64,000 nt of DNA from Deltaproteobacteria bacterium (GTDB lineage Bacteria > Desulfobacterota > Desulfobulbia > Desulfobulbales > Desulfurivibrionaceae), in NCBI GenBank assembly GCA_013349285.1, contig DUZU01000009.1, forward strand, positions 1 through 64,000, given 5' to 3'. A program made the position numbers and the translations under genes. Every line of letters starts with the position of its first letter. Position 1 is the first letter of the stretch. The notes below the pieces were generated by a model that saw only the letters and a list, made by a program, of their open reading frames with translations, did not search any database and was not told where the DNA came from. Positions 49,663-59,105 of the stretch are shown here, in pieces.

Positions 49663-50736
49663 ATGAAAATTCAACAAGCGGCAACCAACCTCACCAGCCA
49701 ACACCAGCTGCGGGAAGAACATATCCGCGAGGAATCCCTGCACCTCTGGGTCGGCGAGCAGCGCCCCCTATTTGCCGACGAGGCAATGCCACCGGCCACC
49801 CCGCTTGACGACTCGACCCTGGTCGAGCTATCCGCGCAGGCCAAGGCCCGCGCCCAGGCGATCCACCGGCCACCGTCCGCAACGGCCGAACCGGTTGATG
49901 AGCCGGCAGGGAAGGAAGATCCTAAACTCAGGACCATGCGCCTGATTCTCGAGGCCCTCACCGGCAAAAAAATCGAGCTCGCCCGGTTCAGCGCCCACGA
50001 CCCGGCCCAGACCCCGGCCACGCTGAATCGTGGTAATAACGGGGATGAAAACGGCCCGGCCGGACAAGGGTGGGGCATGGAGTATGATTATTTTGCCGGC
50101 TACCACGAAGAAGAGACCATGCGCTTCAACGCCACAGGTGTGATCAGAACCGCCGATGCCCGGGAAATAAACTTTGAGCTCGAACTTATCCTGGCCCGCG
50201 AATTCAGCGAATCAACCTCGATCAGCCTCCGGGCGGGAGACGCCCGGCTGGTTGATCCCCTGGTGATCAATTTTGACGGCAAAGCCATCGAACTGACCGA
50301 GATGAAGTTCGACTTTGACCTTGCCGCCAACGGCCATCAAGAAAAAATCCCGTTTGTCGGCCCCGGCCAGGGCTTTCTCTTTCTTGATCGCAACAACGAC
50401 GGGGTGGTCAACAACGGTCTTGAGCTGTTCGGGCCGGCCAGCGGCAACGGCTTTAACGAGCTTAGACAGCTTGATGAGGATGGCAACGGCTGGCTGGATG
50501 AAAACGACCCGCTTTTTGCAAAACTTCAGGCCTGGATGAAGGATAAAAACGGCAATGATTATTTTTTAAATCTGGCGACACAAAAGATCGGCGCCATCCT
50601 CCTGGCCCCGGCCGCCACCCCCTTTGCCATGAAAGACGGCGGCAACGCGCTGGTCGGCCAACTAAGGGAAAGCTCGATCTTCGTCAAGGAAAACGGCACG
50701 GTGGGCGCCATCCACGAAATAGACCTGGCGGTTTAG
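49663..50736 (+). CDS. EF-hand-type calcium-binding protein
   Basis: A 357-residue hydrophilic protein with no signal peptide or membrane helix. The N-terminal 100 residues are low-complexity and charged. A beta-rich middle (160-230) is followed by two EF-hand-like loops: DRNNDGVVNNGLE (242-254) and DEDGNGWLDENDP (271-283), with FLFLDRNNDG typical of the calcium-binding proteins of the family. The family is common in marine Proteobacteria without a known role. GGAAGGG precedes the start. Its stop overlaps the convergent receiver-kinase gene by 4 bp. Confidence 0.8.
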   Translation: MKIQQAATNLTSQHQLREEHIREESLHLWVGEQRPLFADEAMPPATPLDDSTLVELSAQAKARAQAIHRPPSATAEPVDEPAGKEDPKLRTMRLILEALTGKKIELARFSAHDPAQTPATLNRGNNGDENGPAGQGWGMEYDYFAGYHEEETMRFNATGVIRTADAREINFELELILAREFSESTSISLRAGDARLVDPLVINFDGKAIELTEMKFDFDLAANGHQEKIPFVGPGQGFLFLDRNNDGVVNNGLELFGPASGNGFNELRQLDEDGNGWLDENDPLFAKLQAWMKDKNGNDYFLNLATQKIGAILLAPAATPFAMKDGGNALVGQLRESSIFVKENGTVGAIHEIDLAV

Positions 50737-51848
50737 GCCGCCGGCAGCAGAAAGGTAAACTCCGAACCCTCATCAATAGCGGATTTCACCGAAATTTCAC
50801 CATTATGGGCCGTGGCCACGGTTTGACTCAAACTTAAGCCGAGGCCGACCCCGGAAACCTTACCCTGCATCGAGCCGGGAGCGGCCTGGGCCCCCTTGGT
50901 CGTAAAAAAAGGATCAAAGATCTTTTTCTGATAACCGTCGGGAATGCCGCAGCCATTGTCAATTACCTTCACATAAACATGATCATCCCGCCGCCCGGTT
51001 TCCACCATAATTTTGCGAGGCACCCGGCCGAGGGTGGCATGCTGGGCATTGGTAATAAAATTTACAATCATCTGCTTCACCAACCCGTAATTGATCACGG
51101 CGTCACAGGTCTCGGCAAATCTGGTTTCTACCTCGACGCCATCGGCGGCGAGGGCTTTAGCGCAGACGGCCAGGGCATCCATCGCCGTTTCGCTCAGGCA
51201 GACCGAGGTAAAACCCCACTGTTTGCTCTGATCGCTGAACGCGGCAAGCTCCTTGACTATTTCACTGCCCCGTTTGGTAAAAAGCTTCACGTTTTCCAGG
51301 TGATCACGGACTTCGGCAGGTAACGCCTTGTTGGCCAATGACATCTGGACATAGCCGAAGACCCCGACGTTTATATTATTGAATTGATGGGAAATACCGG
51401 CAACCAGGCTCCCCAGGGCCGACAATCTTTCCGATCGATCGAACAGCTCACGGGCCTTGCGCTGTGCGGCCAAGGCATCATAAAACTGCCCCGCGTTGCG
51501 TACGGCCAGGATCAACTCCCGGCTATCCTGCCAGGGCTTGACGATATAGCGCCAGATCGCATCATCGCCCACCGCCCCCATAATGCTGTCCACCTCAAGA
51601 TAAGCGGTGAAAATCATGCCGATAAAAGAAGAATTGATCCGTCGAGCCCGGCGCAAAAATTCCAGCCCATCCATGCCCGACATCCGCAGGTCGCTGACAA
51701 TAACCTGGGGCGCCTCCGCCGAAATCATGGTCAAGGCTTGTTCGCCGCTGCCGGCATAGAGGATATTATAATCTTCCCCGGCAAAGGCCAAGGCAATGGT
51801 TTTAAGGATCACCGGGTTATCATCAACGAACAAAACGGTATGCGCCAT
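50733..51848 (-). CDS. Receiver - histidine kinase hybrid
   Basis: A 371-residue soluble kinase. The receiver (about 3-120) has D9/D10, phosphoacceptor D53, T81 and K104. The kinase has H154 in GISHQFNNINVGV, a non-standard H-box (H-Q-F-N-N in place of H-E-x-x-N/P), and HATPase motifs NFITNAQHAT, DNGCGIPDG and VGLGLSLSQTV. The ATG chosen is five codons inside a longer frame and has GAGAG upstream. It ends a leftward four-gene signalling operon. Confidence 0.9.
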   Translation of the reverse strand: MAHTVLFVDDNPVILKTIALAFAGEDYNILYAGSGEQALTMISAEAPQVIVSDLRMSGMDGLEFLRRARRINSSFIGMIFTAYLEVDSIMGAVGDDAIWRYIVKPWQDSRELILAVRNAGQFYDALAAQRKARELFDRSERLSALGSLVAGISHQFNNINVGVFGYVQMSLANKALPAEVRDHLENVKLFTKRGSEIVKELAAFSDQSKQWGFTSVCLSETAMDALAVCAKALAADGVEVETRFAETCDAVINYGLVKQMIVNFITNAQHATLGRVPRKIMVETGRRDDHVYVKVIDNGCGIPDGYQKKIFDPFFTTKGAQAAPGSMQGKVSGVGLGLSLSQTVATAHNGEISVKSAIDEGSEFTFLLPAA

Positions 51849-51910
51849 AACCAAAGCTCTCACTGCTATACAACGTTAGATATCCCGAACCCATGGGATA
51901 TACGGAATAA

Positions 51911-54013
51911 TCACGACTCCATCAATGCCCACAGGGTGCGGATGAGGGCAATAAAGGGGGCAACGAGAACGGTGACGACAATCAGCGCCTGCTTCTGCAC
52001 CCAGGGGTTACGCACCAGCTCGATGATGCCCGCCGCCTTGGTCCCGGCCAGCCAGAAGGCGACAATCGGCACCACCACCGCCCCAATGACAAGCAAGGCA
52101 ATCTCGGTGGCCACCAGTTTCCGGCCGAAAAGTTTAAGCCCATCGAAAAAAATCTTCAGCCAGGCCATCTTCTTGGCCAAAACATTCAGGGCCAGCAAGC
52201 CCTCATCCAATCCGTCCAACATTTCGACACTCTGTCGATAAAGCCCGCCATACATATTTTTTTCAGCAGTAACGCCGACCTTATCAAGGGTCTCCTTGCC
52301 GGCCACCAAGATCTCATGGAATTCTTTGAAAAATGACTTATAGGGGTATGGCTTCCAGTAATTACGGTGGATCTCCCATGACTTGCTCGCCTTTTTAATG
52401 GCGTCATGCAACTCATCAAGCTTTTTCTCCTGGAGCCGATAGCAGAACTCCAACATCCCCTGCGCCTTACCGGCCACCTCAAGGTTGTCATAGTAACTGC
52501 CGCGCTCAAACTGCTGCTCAAGGCCGGCCAGATCAGCCAAGGTCGGGGTCAAGGTCTCGTCATCGCTTGCAAACCAGGTGGCAACATCCTGTACCATCTC
52601 CCGGACCTGCCTGATTTTGCCCTCCGCCTCCTGCCGCTGAACCTCCAGACGGTTGAGCAGCACCTCTTCAACCGGCCCGGCAATCGCGGCGAGCTGCGGA
52701 TCCATCAGGGCGGCGATAAACAACTCCTTATGATCACCGACCAGCCGCCGCAGCTGCCGAATTCCCTTCTCGTCAATCCCGTCCCTGGCCATGAGCTGAA
52801 CCTGCAGATAAAGCGCATCGGCACAATCCGAATCTACGGCAATAACATTGTCCAGGGTATGCTCCGCCTTCCACGAGTTATCCTGCAGGCCGTAAAAACG
52901 AGCCAGGAGCAGAGAAATATAAATCTTCTCCTTTTCCGGACCGGCCAAGGCAGCGGCGCTTTCTAAAAAATGACCCATATCGCTCTCTCTTTCCAACTCG
53001 AGAGCGATAAAGGCACGGCCGATGGTCGCATGAAACTGCCTCCCTTTCGGACGCCGACTTTCATCGACAAACAACTCTTCGGCCTGGCCATATTGCCCGA
53101 CCCTCAGGCAATCAAGGGCCAGATGCAGACTATGGCTGTCAACCGTTACCGTTTCCGGCTTGAGCAGATCTTTCCATTTGGAGTAACCGGAGAATGCATT
53201 ATTCCACAAAAAGCGGGGTTGAAAAATTCTGTTCAGATCAAAATAGGCGACATAAACCTGCAATAGCAGTTGTTGGCGAATCTGGAAGGAGGTCAGCCCG
53301 GTTTCAAGGATATTGTCGAGTTTGATCTGACTGGCAAAGGCCTTGGCAAAAAGATCACCGATGGTCTCCACCGGCAGATACCCGACATGGGGGATGCCCT
53401 GGGTGGCCATGGTCAACATCTTGCTCGGACAATCGGCAGGCCTGTGGGTGGTCATCCCGCAATAAAAACAGGGGGGCAGCTTGCCGGAAAGGGGGAGGGT
53501 TCTCGGGGGGAAAAGCTTGATGGATCTTACCGCGCCAAGGTCGGCGAGCTTGAGAAGATATAGGCCCATGCCGACATCTTCAAACTGATGGGCCGGCATT
53601 TTCTCGACTAATTTAAGCTGCTCCCATTGCAACTTCAGAGCCCGGCTCACATAGGGTTCTTCATAGCGCAACAAATCCCACAGAGAAGCCTTCACATCAC
53701 GCAGGGGGGTGGGGAGATCCCCCGGCTTTTCCAAGTGAAAAACGATCTGCAGCGGCAACGGACCCAGACTTTCCTGCCACTCATATTGGATCTTTAACCG
53801 GGCCAGATTTTCCAAAACCGAGGTGAAAGCGGTAAAGGGCAGCTCAAAACCAACAAGCAAAAGCTCATCGCTGCCGGCCTGATCGACAATCCCTTTTTCA
53901 TGCAAAGCCTTTTTCAGATCCCGGAAAAGATTATCCCAGTTTTCGCCAAGAATTTCCTTGCCCTGATAATTAAGAGCATGGATGGCCACCAGTATGGAAT
54001 AGTTATCTGCCAT
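51911..54013 (-). CDS. TPR-rich membrane protein with CCHC zinc knuckle
   Basis: A 700-residue protein of unrecognised family. Residues 182-195 form a retroviral-type zinc knuckle, C182-FY-C185-GMTT-H190-RPAD-C195 (C-x2-C-x4-H-x4-C), rare in bacteria and usually a nucleic-acid or protein contact. The middle (about 290-460) is helical and TPR-like (LALDCLRVGQYGQAEELF, ADALYLQVQLMARDG). Two C-terminal membrane helices (about 630-655 and 672-692) anchor it. It sits between a receiver-TPR protein and a receiver-kinase in one operon, so it is a candidate output or scaffold component. No clear ribosome site precedes the ATG. Confidence 0.8.
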   Translation of the reverse strand: MADNYSILVAIHALNYQGKEILGENWDNLFRDLKKALHEKGIVDQAGSDELLLVGFELPFTAFTSVLENLARLKIQYEWQESLGPLPLQIVFHLEKPGDLPTPLRDVKASLWDLLRYEEPYVSRALKLQWEQLKLVEKMPAHQFEDVGMGLYLLKLADLGAVRSIKLFPPRTLPLSGKLPPCFYCGMTTHRPADCPSKMLTMATQGIPHVGYLPVETIGDLFAKAFASQIKLDNILETGLTSFQIRQQLLLQVYVAYFDLNRIFQPRFLWNNAFSGYSKWKDLLKPETVTVDSHSLHLALDCLRVGQYGQAEELFVDESRRPKGRQFHATIGRAFIALELERESDMGHFLESAAALAGPEKEKIYISLLLARFYGLQDNSWKAEHTLDNVIAVDSDCADALYLQVQLMARDGIDEKGIRQLRRLVGDHKELFIAALMDPQLAAIAGPVEEVLLNRLEVQRQEAEGKIRQVREMVQDVATWFASDDETLTPTLADLAGLEQQFERGSYYDNLEVAGKAQGMLEFCYRLQEKKLDELHDAIKKASKSWEIHRNYWKPYPYKSFFKEFHEILVAGKETLDKVGVTAEKNMYGGLYRQSVEMLDGLDEGLLALNVLAKKMAWLKIFFDGLKLFGRKLVATEIALLVIGAVVVPIVAFWLAGTKAAGIIELVRNPWVQKQALIVVTVLVAPFIALIRTLWALMES

Positions 54014-54047
54014 GGCTTATCGGAGTGTACGCTACCATTCTCTCAAA

Positions 54048-55217
54048 CTAGAGACACTGGTTCATAATATCGCGAGCTTCTTTATGGCCGGGATCAATCC
54101 GGACGATTTTCGTCGCCCATTTATCGGCCCGCATCTTCATCTTCATCTTAAAATAAGCACGGGACAGGGCCAGCATCACCTCGATATCTTCCGTGAACTT
54201 ATCCGCCGCCTTTTCAAGGGATTTGACCGCTTCATTTAAATCTTCCATCAACATCTGGGTCAAACCGATCTTCTTGTTTAGATAATAACGCTCCGGATCA
54301 AGCTTGAGCACCTCCCGATAGGTTTTTACGGCAAGGTCATATATACCGAAGTCACGGCAGGAATCGGCAATATCCTCTTTAAAATCAGCGTCATTTGCCT
54401 TGGTTTTCAACACCAACCGCAACACCTTTTCCGCCTCTTTCAACAGGTTTTTCTTCATCAGCAGCTTGGCGAAATTAAGAGCCCGATCCGAATGGCGCGG
54501 GCTGATATCCATGGCCCGCGAAAAATTTTCCATGGCCTTGTCCACCTTGCCCTGCCGAAAATAAATCTGGCCCAGGGCATGGTAGGAGCTGACATCCAAG
54601 CGATTGATATCAGTGGCCTTTTCAAAACAGATCTGCCCTTTGGGCAGGTCGCCTTTTTTGACAAAGAGGCGGCCTAATTCCCGATATGGCCGCGAGGATT
54701 GGCCATTAAGTTGCGATGCTTTTTTAGCCGCATCAATGGCGCCGTCGATATCGCCGGCCTCCTCCAAGGTTCGGCTCACGAGCAACAATTTGGTGAACTC
54801 ATTGGGATTATTGATCTGACCCAAAAGCTCATTGACCTTCTGCTCCAGGGTGGCGGTAACAAAAGGCTTGGTCATATAAGCATCGACATCATGCTCCGCC
54901 GCCTCGGCGACAATATCCATATTCGCCTCGGCGGTGATCATCAGAAAAGGAATATCCCGCAGTTTTTTGGAGCCCCGAATCAGGTTCAACAACTCGGTGC
55001 CGGACACATAAGGCATGTTGTAGTCACTGACGATAAAATCGATGGCAACATTTTCATCCTGGAGAATCTGCCAGGCATCACGGCCATTGGCTGCCTCATA
55101 AAACGATTTTCCGTAATGAATCAACTTCAACATGGCCTTCACCGAACGCCGCATATTATCGACATCGTCCACGATGAGAAAATTCATATCTTTGGGTGAT
55201 TTAAGCTTCATGCTCAC
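54048..55217 (-). CDS. Receiver - TPR protein
   Basis: A 389-residue single-chain regulator. The receiver (11-135) has D17/D18, phosphoacceptor D65, T95 and K117. It is followed by about seven tetratricopeptide repeats to the C-terminus (for example YRELGRLFVKKGDLPKGQICFEKA, SYHALGQIYFRQGKVDKAMENFSRA). There is no output enzyme, so signalling is through protein contacts. It starts with GTG or an in-frame ATG two codons later. Gene order suggests it takes phosphate from one of the two kinases in the operon. Confidence 0.9.
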   Translation of the reverse strand: MSMKLKSPKDMNFLIVDDVDNMRRSVKAMLKLIHYGKSFYEAANGRDAWQILQDENVAIDFIVSDYNMPYVSGTELLNLIRGSKKLRDIPFLMITAEANMDIVAEAAEHDVDAYMTKPFVTATLEQKVNELLGQINNPNEFTKLLLVSRTLEEAGDIDGAIDAAKKASQLNGQSSRPYRELGRLFVKKGDLPKGQICFEKATDINRLDVSSYHALGQIYFRQGKVDKAMENFSRAMDISPRHSDRALNFAKLLMKKNLLKEAEKVLRLVLKTKANDADFKEDIADSCRDFGIYDLAVKTYREVLKLDPERYYLNKKIGLTQMLMEDLNEAVKSLEKAADKFTEDIEVMLALSRAYFKMKMKMRADKWATKIVRIDPGHKEARDIMNQCL

Positions 55218-55251
55218 TATTCAATCCATTAAACTCGCTTCAAAATTAACA

Positions 55252-56535
55252 TTAACACGGCAGAGTAAAGAAAAACCGCGCACCCTGGCCGGACTCACTG
55301 ACAACACCTATATTACCCTTGTGCATATCAACCGCCAGCCTACAAAAATACAGGCCCAGGCCGGTGCCGATCAAGGCATCTTTGCGGTCGGAAATAATGG
55401 CATACTTGTTAAAAATCTCCTTCTGCCTCTCCGCGGGGATACCCGGTCCTTGATCCTGCACATAAAACTCCACCTGCTTTTTCTCGGGCAGGGAATTACA
55501 ACCGAAACAAATGGTCGTCCCGGGGGTGGAATAGCCCAGGGCATTGGTGAGCAGGTTCTGCAACACCCGCAAAATAAGGATGCGATCAAGCCTGACCTGG
55601 GGCAGATCAGGGTTGGCATCAAGAAGCAGATTGACGTTTTTAATCTTGGCCATGCCCTTGATGCTGCTCAGGCTTTCGGCCAACACGGCACCAAGATCGG
55701 CAACCTCTTCAATGGGCTTGAGCTTGCCGTCTTCGATCTTGCCGATGGTCACCAGATTGGATACCATGCGCACCGCCCGGTCACAGCCCATCTGGGCCGC
55801 CTCGAGAAACTCCCGGATTTCTTCAGGGGCGGAGTAGGACATGATATCGAGGTTGGCCACCACCTCGGAGAGCGGCCCCTTGAGATCATGGATCAACATC
55901 CGGGACAATTCATTGCGCAAGGTTTCCTGCCTGCGCAACTCAGTGTTTCTCTTACGCAGGGTCTGCTGCTGTTTTTTAAGCTCAATCTGCATATTTTCCT
56001 GAACCAACAGCGAAAGAATAATGCTGCTGAAATCAAAGAGGCGGGTGATGTCATCCTTGAGCAGATCACGTTCGCCGATCTTGTCGGTTACATTGATCAC
56101 GCCCAATACCTGGCCCTTATGGAGGATGGGCACGGATAACAGCGAATTTTTCTTGTAACCGCCCCGGAAACTGTTGCCGAACCGATCATCCTTGCTGATA
56201 TCCCTGATGAAGAGCGGCTCCTGATTAATCGCCACCCAGGCCGCCACCGACGGCTCCTGGGCCTGGATGTTTACCCGGTGCCCGATGATCTCTTTTTTGC
56301 TGGCCGCCCTGACCACCAGATATTTTTTCTTTTCCAAAACCATGAGCGAGCCCTGCTCCACGCCGAGATATTCCAAAATCACCAACAGAACACCTTCGAT
56401 GCGTTTTTCATAAGTTAAGCCCTTGGCGTTGATTACCTCGGCAATCCGGGAAAAACATCCAAGTAGCCGATTGGCCATCTCCAGGTCAGTCAAATCTTTT
56501 TTTGCACCTTGCAACGCTGCACCTTTATTCAACAA
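55252..56535 (-). CDS. GAF-domain histidine kinase
   Basis: A 427-residue soluble kinase. A GAF domain (about 38-180: EGVLLVILEYLGVEQGSLMVLE, SVPILHKGQVLGVINVTDK), a coiled linker, a DHp helix with H216 in MLIHDLKGPLSEVVANL, and HATPase motifs (NLLTNALGY, DQGPGIPAE, GTGLGLYFC) are present. The GAF domain may sense a small molecule or redox state. The TTG start has no ribosome site; an ATG at residue 20 preceded by GGAG, or a TTG at residue 15, are alternatives. It is the first gene of the four-gene operon. Confidence 0.9.
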   Translation of the reverse strand: MLNKGAALQGAKKDLTDLEMANRLLGCFSRIAEVINAKGLTYEKRIEGVLLVILEYLGVEQGSLMVLEKKKYLVVRAASKKEIIGHRVNIQAQEPSVAAWVAINQEPLFIRDISKDDRFGNSFRGGYKKNSLLSVPILHKGQVLGVINVTDKIGERDLLKDDITRLFDFSSIILSLLVQENMQIELKKQQQTLRKRNTELRRQETLRNELSRMLIHDLKGPLSEVVANLDIMSYSAPEEIREFLEAAQMGCDRAVRMVSNLVTIGKIEDGKLKPIEEVADLGAVLAESLSSIKGMAKIKNVNLLLDANPDLPQVRLDRILILRVLQNLLTNALGYSTPGTTICFGCNSLPEKKQVEFYVQDQGPGIPAERQKEIFNKYAIISDRKDALIGTGLGLYFCRLAVDMHKGNIGVVSESGQGARFFFTLPC

Positions 56536-56668
56536 ATTTTATCTGTTATCTGCTGGGAAATTGAATTGCGACTCTAAAATAATACCACAAAAAAAATCAG
56601 AGAATGACAAAATATCATTGTAAATGACCTAAGGAAAAAACAGGGGCGGAAAATAGGCGATGGCCATT

Positions 56669-56699
56669 AAAAAAAAATCGGCTGGAAAACACCTTCAGC
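56669..56699 (-). terminator. Terminator of the guaB-guaA-NYN operon
   Basis: Read leftward, a short stem (GCTGAAGG ... CCAGC) overlapping the end of the NYN gene is followed by a run of nine T (56669-56677). Confidence 0.6.
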
Positions 56700-57480
56700 G
56701 CTTGTCGTCGTCACAGGCGTAGAGGTGGATATCCTGGGCCTCTCGGCGGTTCTGGTTCTGACGGTTGACCGCAACCCGGAACTCGAAGATATTGGCCGGA
56801 TTGCTAAAAAGCTGGGGGTCCAATTCGCCCTGGGATTTTGAGTAGTGAAAAAAGACGCTTTCACTGGTAAGGCCGTCGGGGGACAGGCGGTAATAACGCA
56901 TAAAGCCGAAGCCGCGGCCGGGGTTATAGTTGATGGGCACCCCCCGGAACCACTCATCACCGTTGGCCTTGGCCCCGATGGGCAACAGGCCGGGAACAAG
57001 GAAGCCGGAAAGGTAAAGATCGGCCGCCTCCCGCAGCTCGGCGCTGACGTTATTGAAACCGATCACCTCAACCCGGCAGCCCTTGTTCTGCAAGGCGGTT
57101 ACCAGCCGGACAAAATCACCGTCGCCGGTGAGCAGAATGATCCGGTCGAGATTGCGCGACTGCAACAAGGCATCAATGGCCAGGTCCATATCGGCATTGG
57201 CCTTGGTGGTCACCTCGCCCTCTTCGTCGACAAAAAACTTCACATACTTCTTGATCAGCTTAAAGCCGCAGTTACGCAGGATATCGAAATAATTATAGAC
57301 CTTCTGCCGGTATTCAGGATCTTCCCGGGTCCGCTTCTGGTCTTCGACCACATAGGAGTTGGCCCGCAGCAAGACCGAAGGCCTGACATTGGCCAACTGG
57401 GCCAGCACGTCATAACGCATGCCGTACCCGCCGCACAGGCGAATATTTTCCGCATCAACATAGATCCCGGTCTTGAGCAT
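56695..57480 (-). CDS. NYN (LabA-like) nuclease with cold-shock-like domain
   Basis: A 261-residue protein. Residues 1-165 form a LabA/DUF88-type NYN (PIN-like) RNase domain with the acidic residues IYVDAENI (D9), NADMDLAIDALL and LTGDGDFVRL. Residues about 185-255 resemble a cold-shock OB fold (NPGRGFGFMRYY, ESVFFHYS), a proposed RNA-binding part. It is encoded 9 bp after guaA and is probably cotranscribed with GMP-synthesis genes; that pairing is unexplained. A role in RNA cleavage or turnover is inferred from the folds. Confidence 0.82.
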   Translation of the reverse strand: MLKTGIYVDAENIRLCGGYGMRYDVLAQLANVRPSVLLRANSYVVEDQKRTREDPEYRQKVYNYFDILRNCGFKLIKKYVKFFVDEEGEVTTKANADMDLAIDALLQSRNLDRIILLTGDGDFVRLVTALQNKGCRVEVIGFNNVSAELREAADLYLSGFLVPGLLPIGAKANGDEWFRGVPINYNPGRGFGFMRYYRLSPDGLTSESVFFHYSKSQGELDPQLFSNPANIFEFRVAVNRQNQNRREAQDIHLYACDDDKR

Positions 57481-57489
57481 GGCCGTCTT

Positions 57490-59061
57490 TTATTCCCACT
57501 CAATGGTGCCGGGGGGCTTACCGGTGATATCATAGACCACCCGGGAGACGCCGCGCACCTCATTGACAATGCGCCGGCAGACATGGTCGAGAAAATCATA
57601 GGGCAGATGGGCCCAGCGGGCGGTCATGAAATCCACCGTTTCCACGGCGCGCAGGGCGACGACATGGGCATACTGCCGGTTATCGCCGACCACCCCCACC
57701 GATTTTACCGGCAGAAAAACGGTAAAAGCCTGGGAGGTTTTGTCGTAAAGATCATGCTTGAACAGCTCTTCAATAAAGATATGATCAGCCAGCCGCAGGG
57801 TGTCGGCATACTCCTTGTGCACCTCGCCCAAAATCCGCACCCCGAGGCCGGGGCCGGGGAAGGGATGCCGGTTGACCATCTCCGAGGGCAAGCCCAGTTC
57901 GACCCCGATCTTGCGCACTTCGTCCTTAAACAGCTCGCGCAGGGGCTCAACCAGGCCGAGCTTCATATAGTCGGGCAGGCCGCCGACATTATGGTGCGAT
58001 TTGATCACCTTGGCCTTGCCGGTCTTGGCGCCGGCCGATTCGATCACATCCGGATAGATGGTGCCCTGGGCCAGCCATTTGACGTTGGTCAGCTTTTCCG
58101 ACTCCTCCTCAAAAACATCAATAAAGGTATTGCCGATGATCTTGCGTTTTTTCTCAGGATCTGCAACCCCTCGCAGGTTATCGAGAAAACGCTTTTCCGC
58201 ATCGACCCGGATCACCTTGACCCCCATGTGCTTGGCAAAGGTGGTCATCACCTGGTCACCCTCGTTGAGCCGCAACAGGCCGTTATCGACAAAAACACAG
58301 GTCAGCTGTGTGCCGATCGCCCGATGGAGCAGGGCGGCGACCACCGACGAATCAACGCCGCCGGAAAGGCCGAGCAGCACCTCGTCATCCCCCACCTGGG
58401 TCCGAATCCGCGCAATGGATTCCTCAATAATATTGGCCGGGGTCCACAGCCGGTCGCAGCCGCAGATCTCATGGAGAAAGCGTTCGAGGATCCGCCCGCC
58501 CTGTTTGGTATGGGTGACCTCGGGGTGAAACTGCACCCCGTAGAATTTACGGCTTTCGTCAGCCATGCCGGCAAGCGGCGCGTTGTCGGTTTCACAGATG
58601 GCGACAAAACCGGCGGGCATCCGGTTGACCCGGTCGCCGTGACTCATCCACACATCAAGCAGCCCGTATCCTTCCGGGCTGGCATGGTCTTCGATATCCC
58701 GCAGCAGCTGCGAATGATTCCGGGCCCGGACCTGGGCATAACCATACTCCCGATGGCTGGCCGATTCCACCTCGCCGCCGAGCTGGGCGGCCATGGTCTG
58801 CATCCCGTAGCAGATGCCGAGCACCGGCACGCCAAGCGCAAATACCACCTCGGCCGCCCGGGGGGTTTCGGCCTCGTGCACCGACTGGGGGCCGCCGGAG
58901 AGAATAATGCCGCTGGGGGCAAAGTTCCGAATGGCCTCGTCATCGAGATCCCAGGGGAAAAGTTCGCAATAGACCCCGGCCTCCCGGACCCGCCGGGCAA
59001 TGAGCTGGGTGTACTGGGAGCCGAAATCAAGAATAAGTATCTTGCCGCTATGGATATCCAT
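57490..59061 (-). CDS. guaA: GMP synthase (glutamine-hydrolysing)
   Basis: A 523-residue GuaA converting XMP to GMP. The N-terminal class I glutamine amidotransferase domain has nucleophile C84 in VLGICYGMQ plus H/E in the [11 protein letters not shown] region. The PP-loop [11 protein letters not shown] begins the ATP pyrophosphatase domain, and the GMP synthetase dimerisation domain ends KPPGTIEWE. It follows guaB by 44 bp in the usual guaBA order. Confidence 0.97.
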   Translation of the reverse strand: MDIHSGKILILDFGSQYTQLIARRVREAGVYCELFPWDLDDEAIRNFAPSGIILSGGPQSVHEAETPRAAEVVFALGVPVLGICYGMQTMAAQLGGEVESASHREYGYAQVRARNHSQLLRDIEDHASPEGYGLLDVWMSHGDRVNRMPAGFVAICETDNAPLAGMADESRKFYGVQFHPEVTHTKQGGRILERFLHEICGCDRLWTPANIIEESIARIRTQVGDDEVLLGLSGGVDSSVVAALLHRAIGTQLTCVFVDNGLLRLNEGDQVMTTFAKHMGVKVIRVDAEKRFLDNLRGVADPEKKRKIIGNTFIDVFEEESEKLTNVKWLAQGTIYPDVIESAGAKTGKAKVIKSHHNVGGLPDYMKLGLVEPLRELFKDEVRKIGVELGLPSEMVNRHPFPGPGLGVRILGEVHKEYADTLRLADHIFIEELFKHDLYDKTSQAFTVFLPVKSVGVVGDNRQYAHVVALRAVETVDFMTARWAHLPYDFLDHVCRRIVNEVRGVSRVVYDITGKPPGTIEWE

Positions 59062-59105
59062 GCTGAATCCTTCTTTATTTTTTCAATCAGTTAAAGCAAA
59101 AACCA

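Noticed and set aside
56845-59094. A 749-codon open frame on the plus strand opposite guaA and the NYN gene
   Set aside because: It lies wholly antisense to two well-supported genes, and its translation has no domain and is rich in His/Gln/Gly/Pro, as expected of a high-GC shadow frame.
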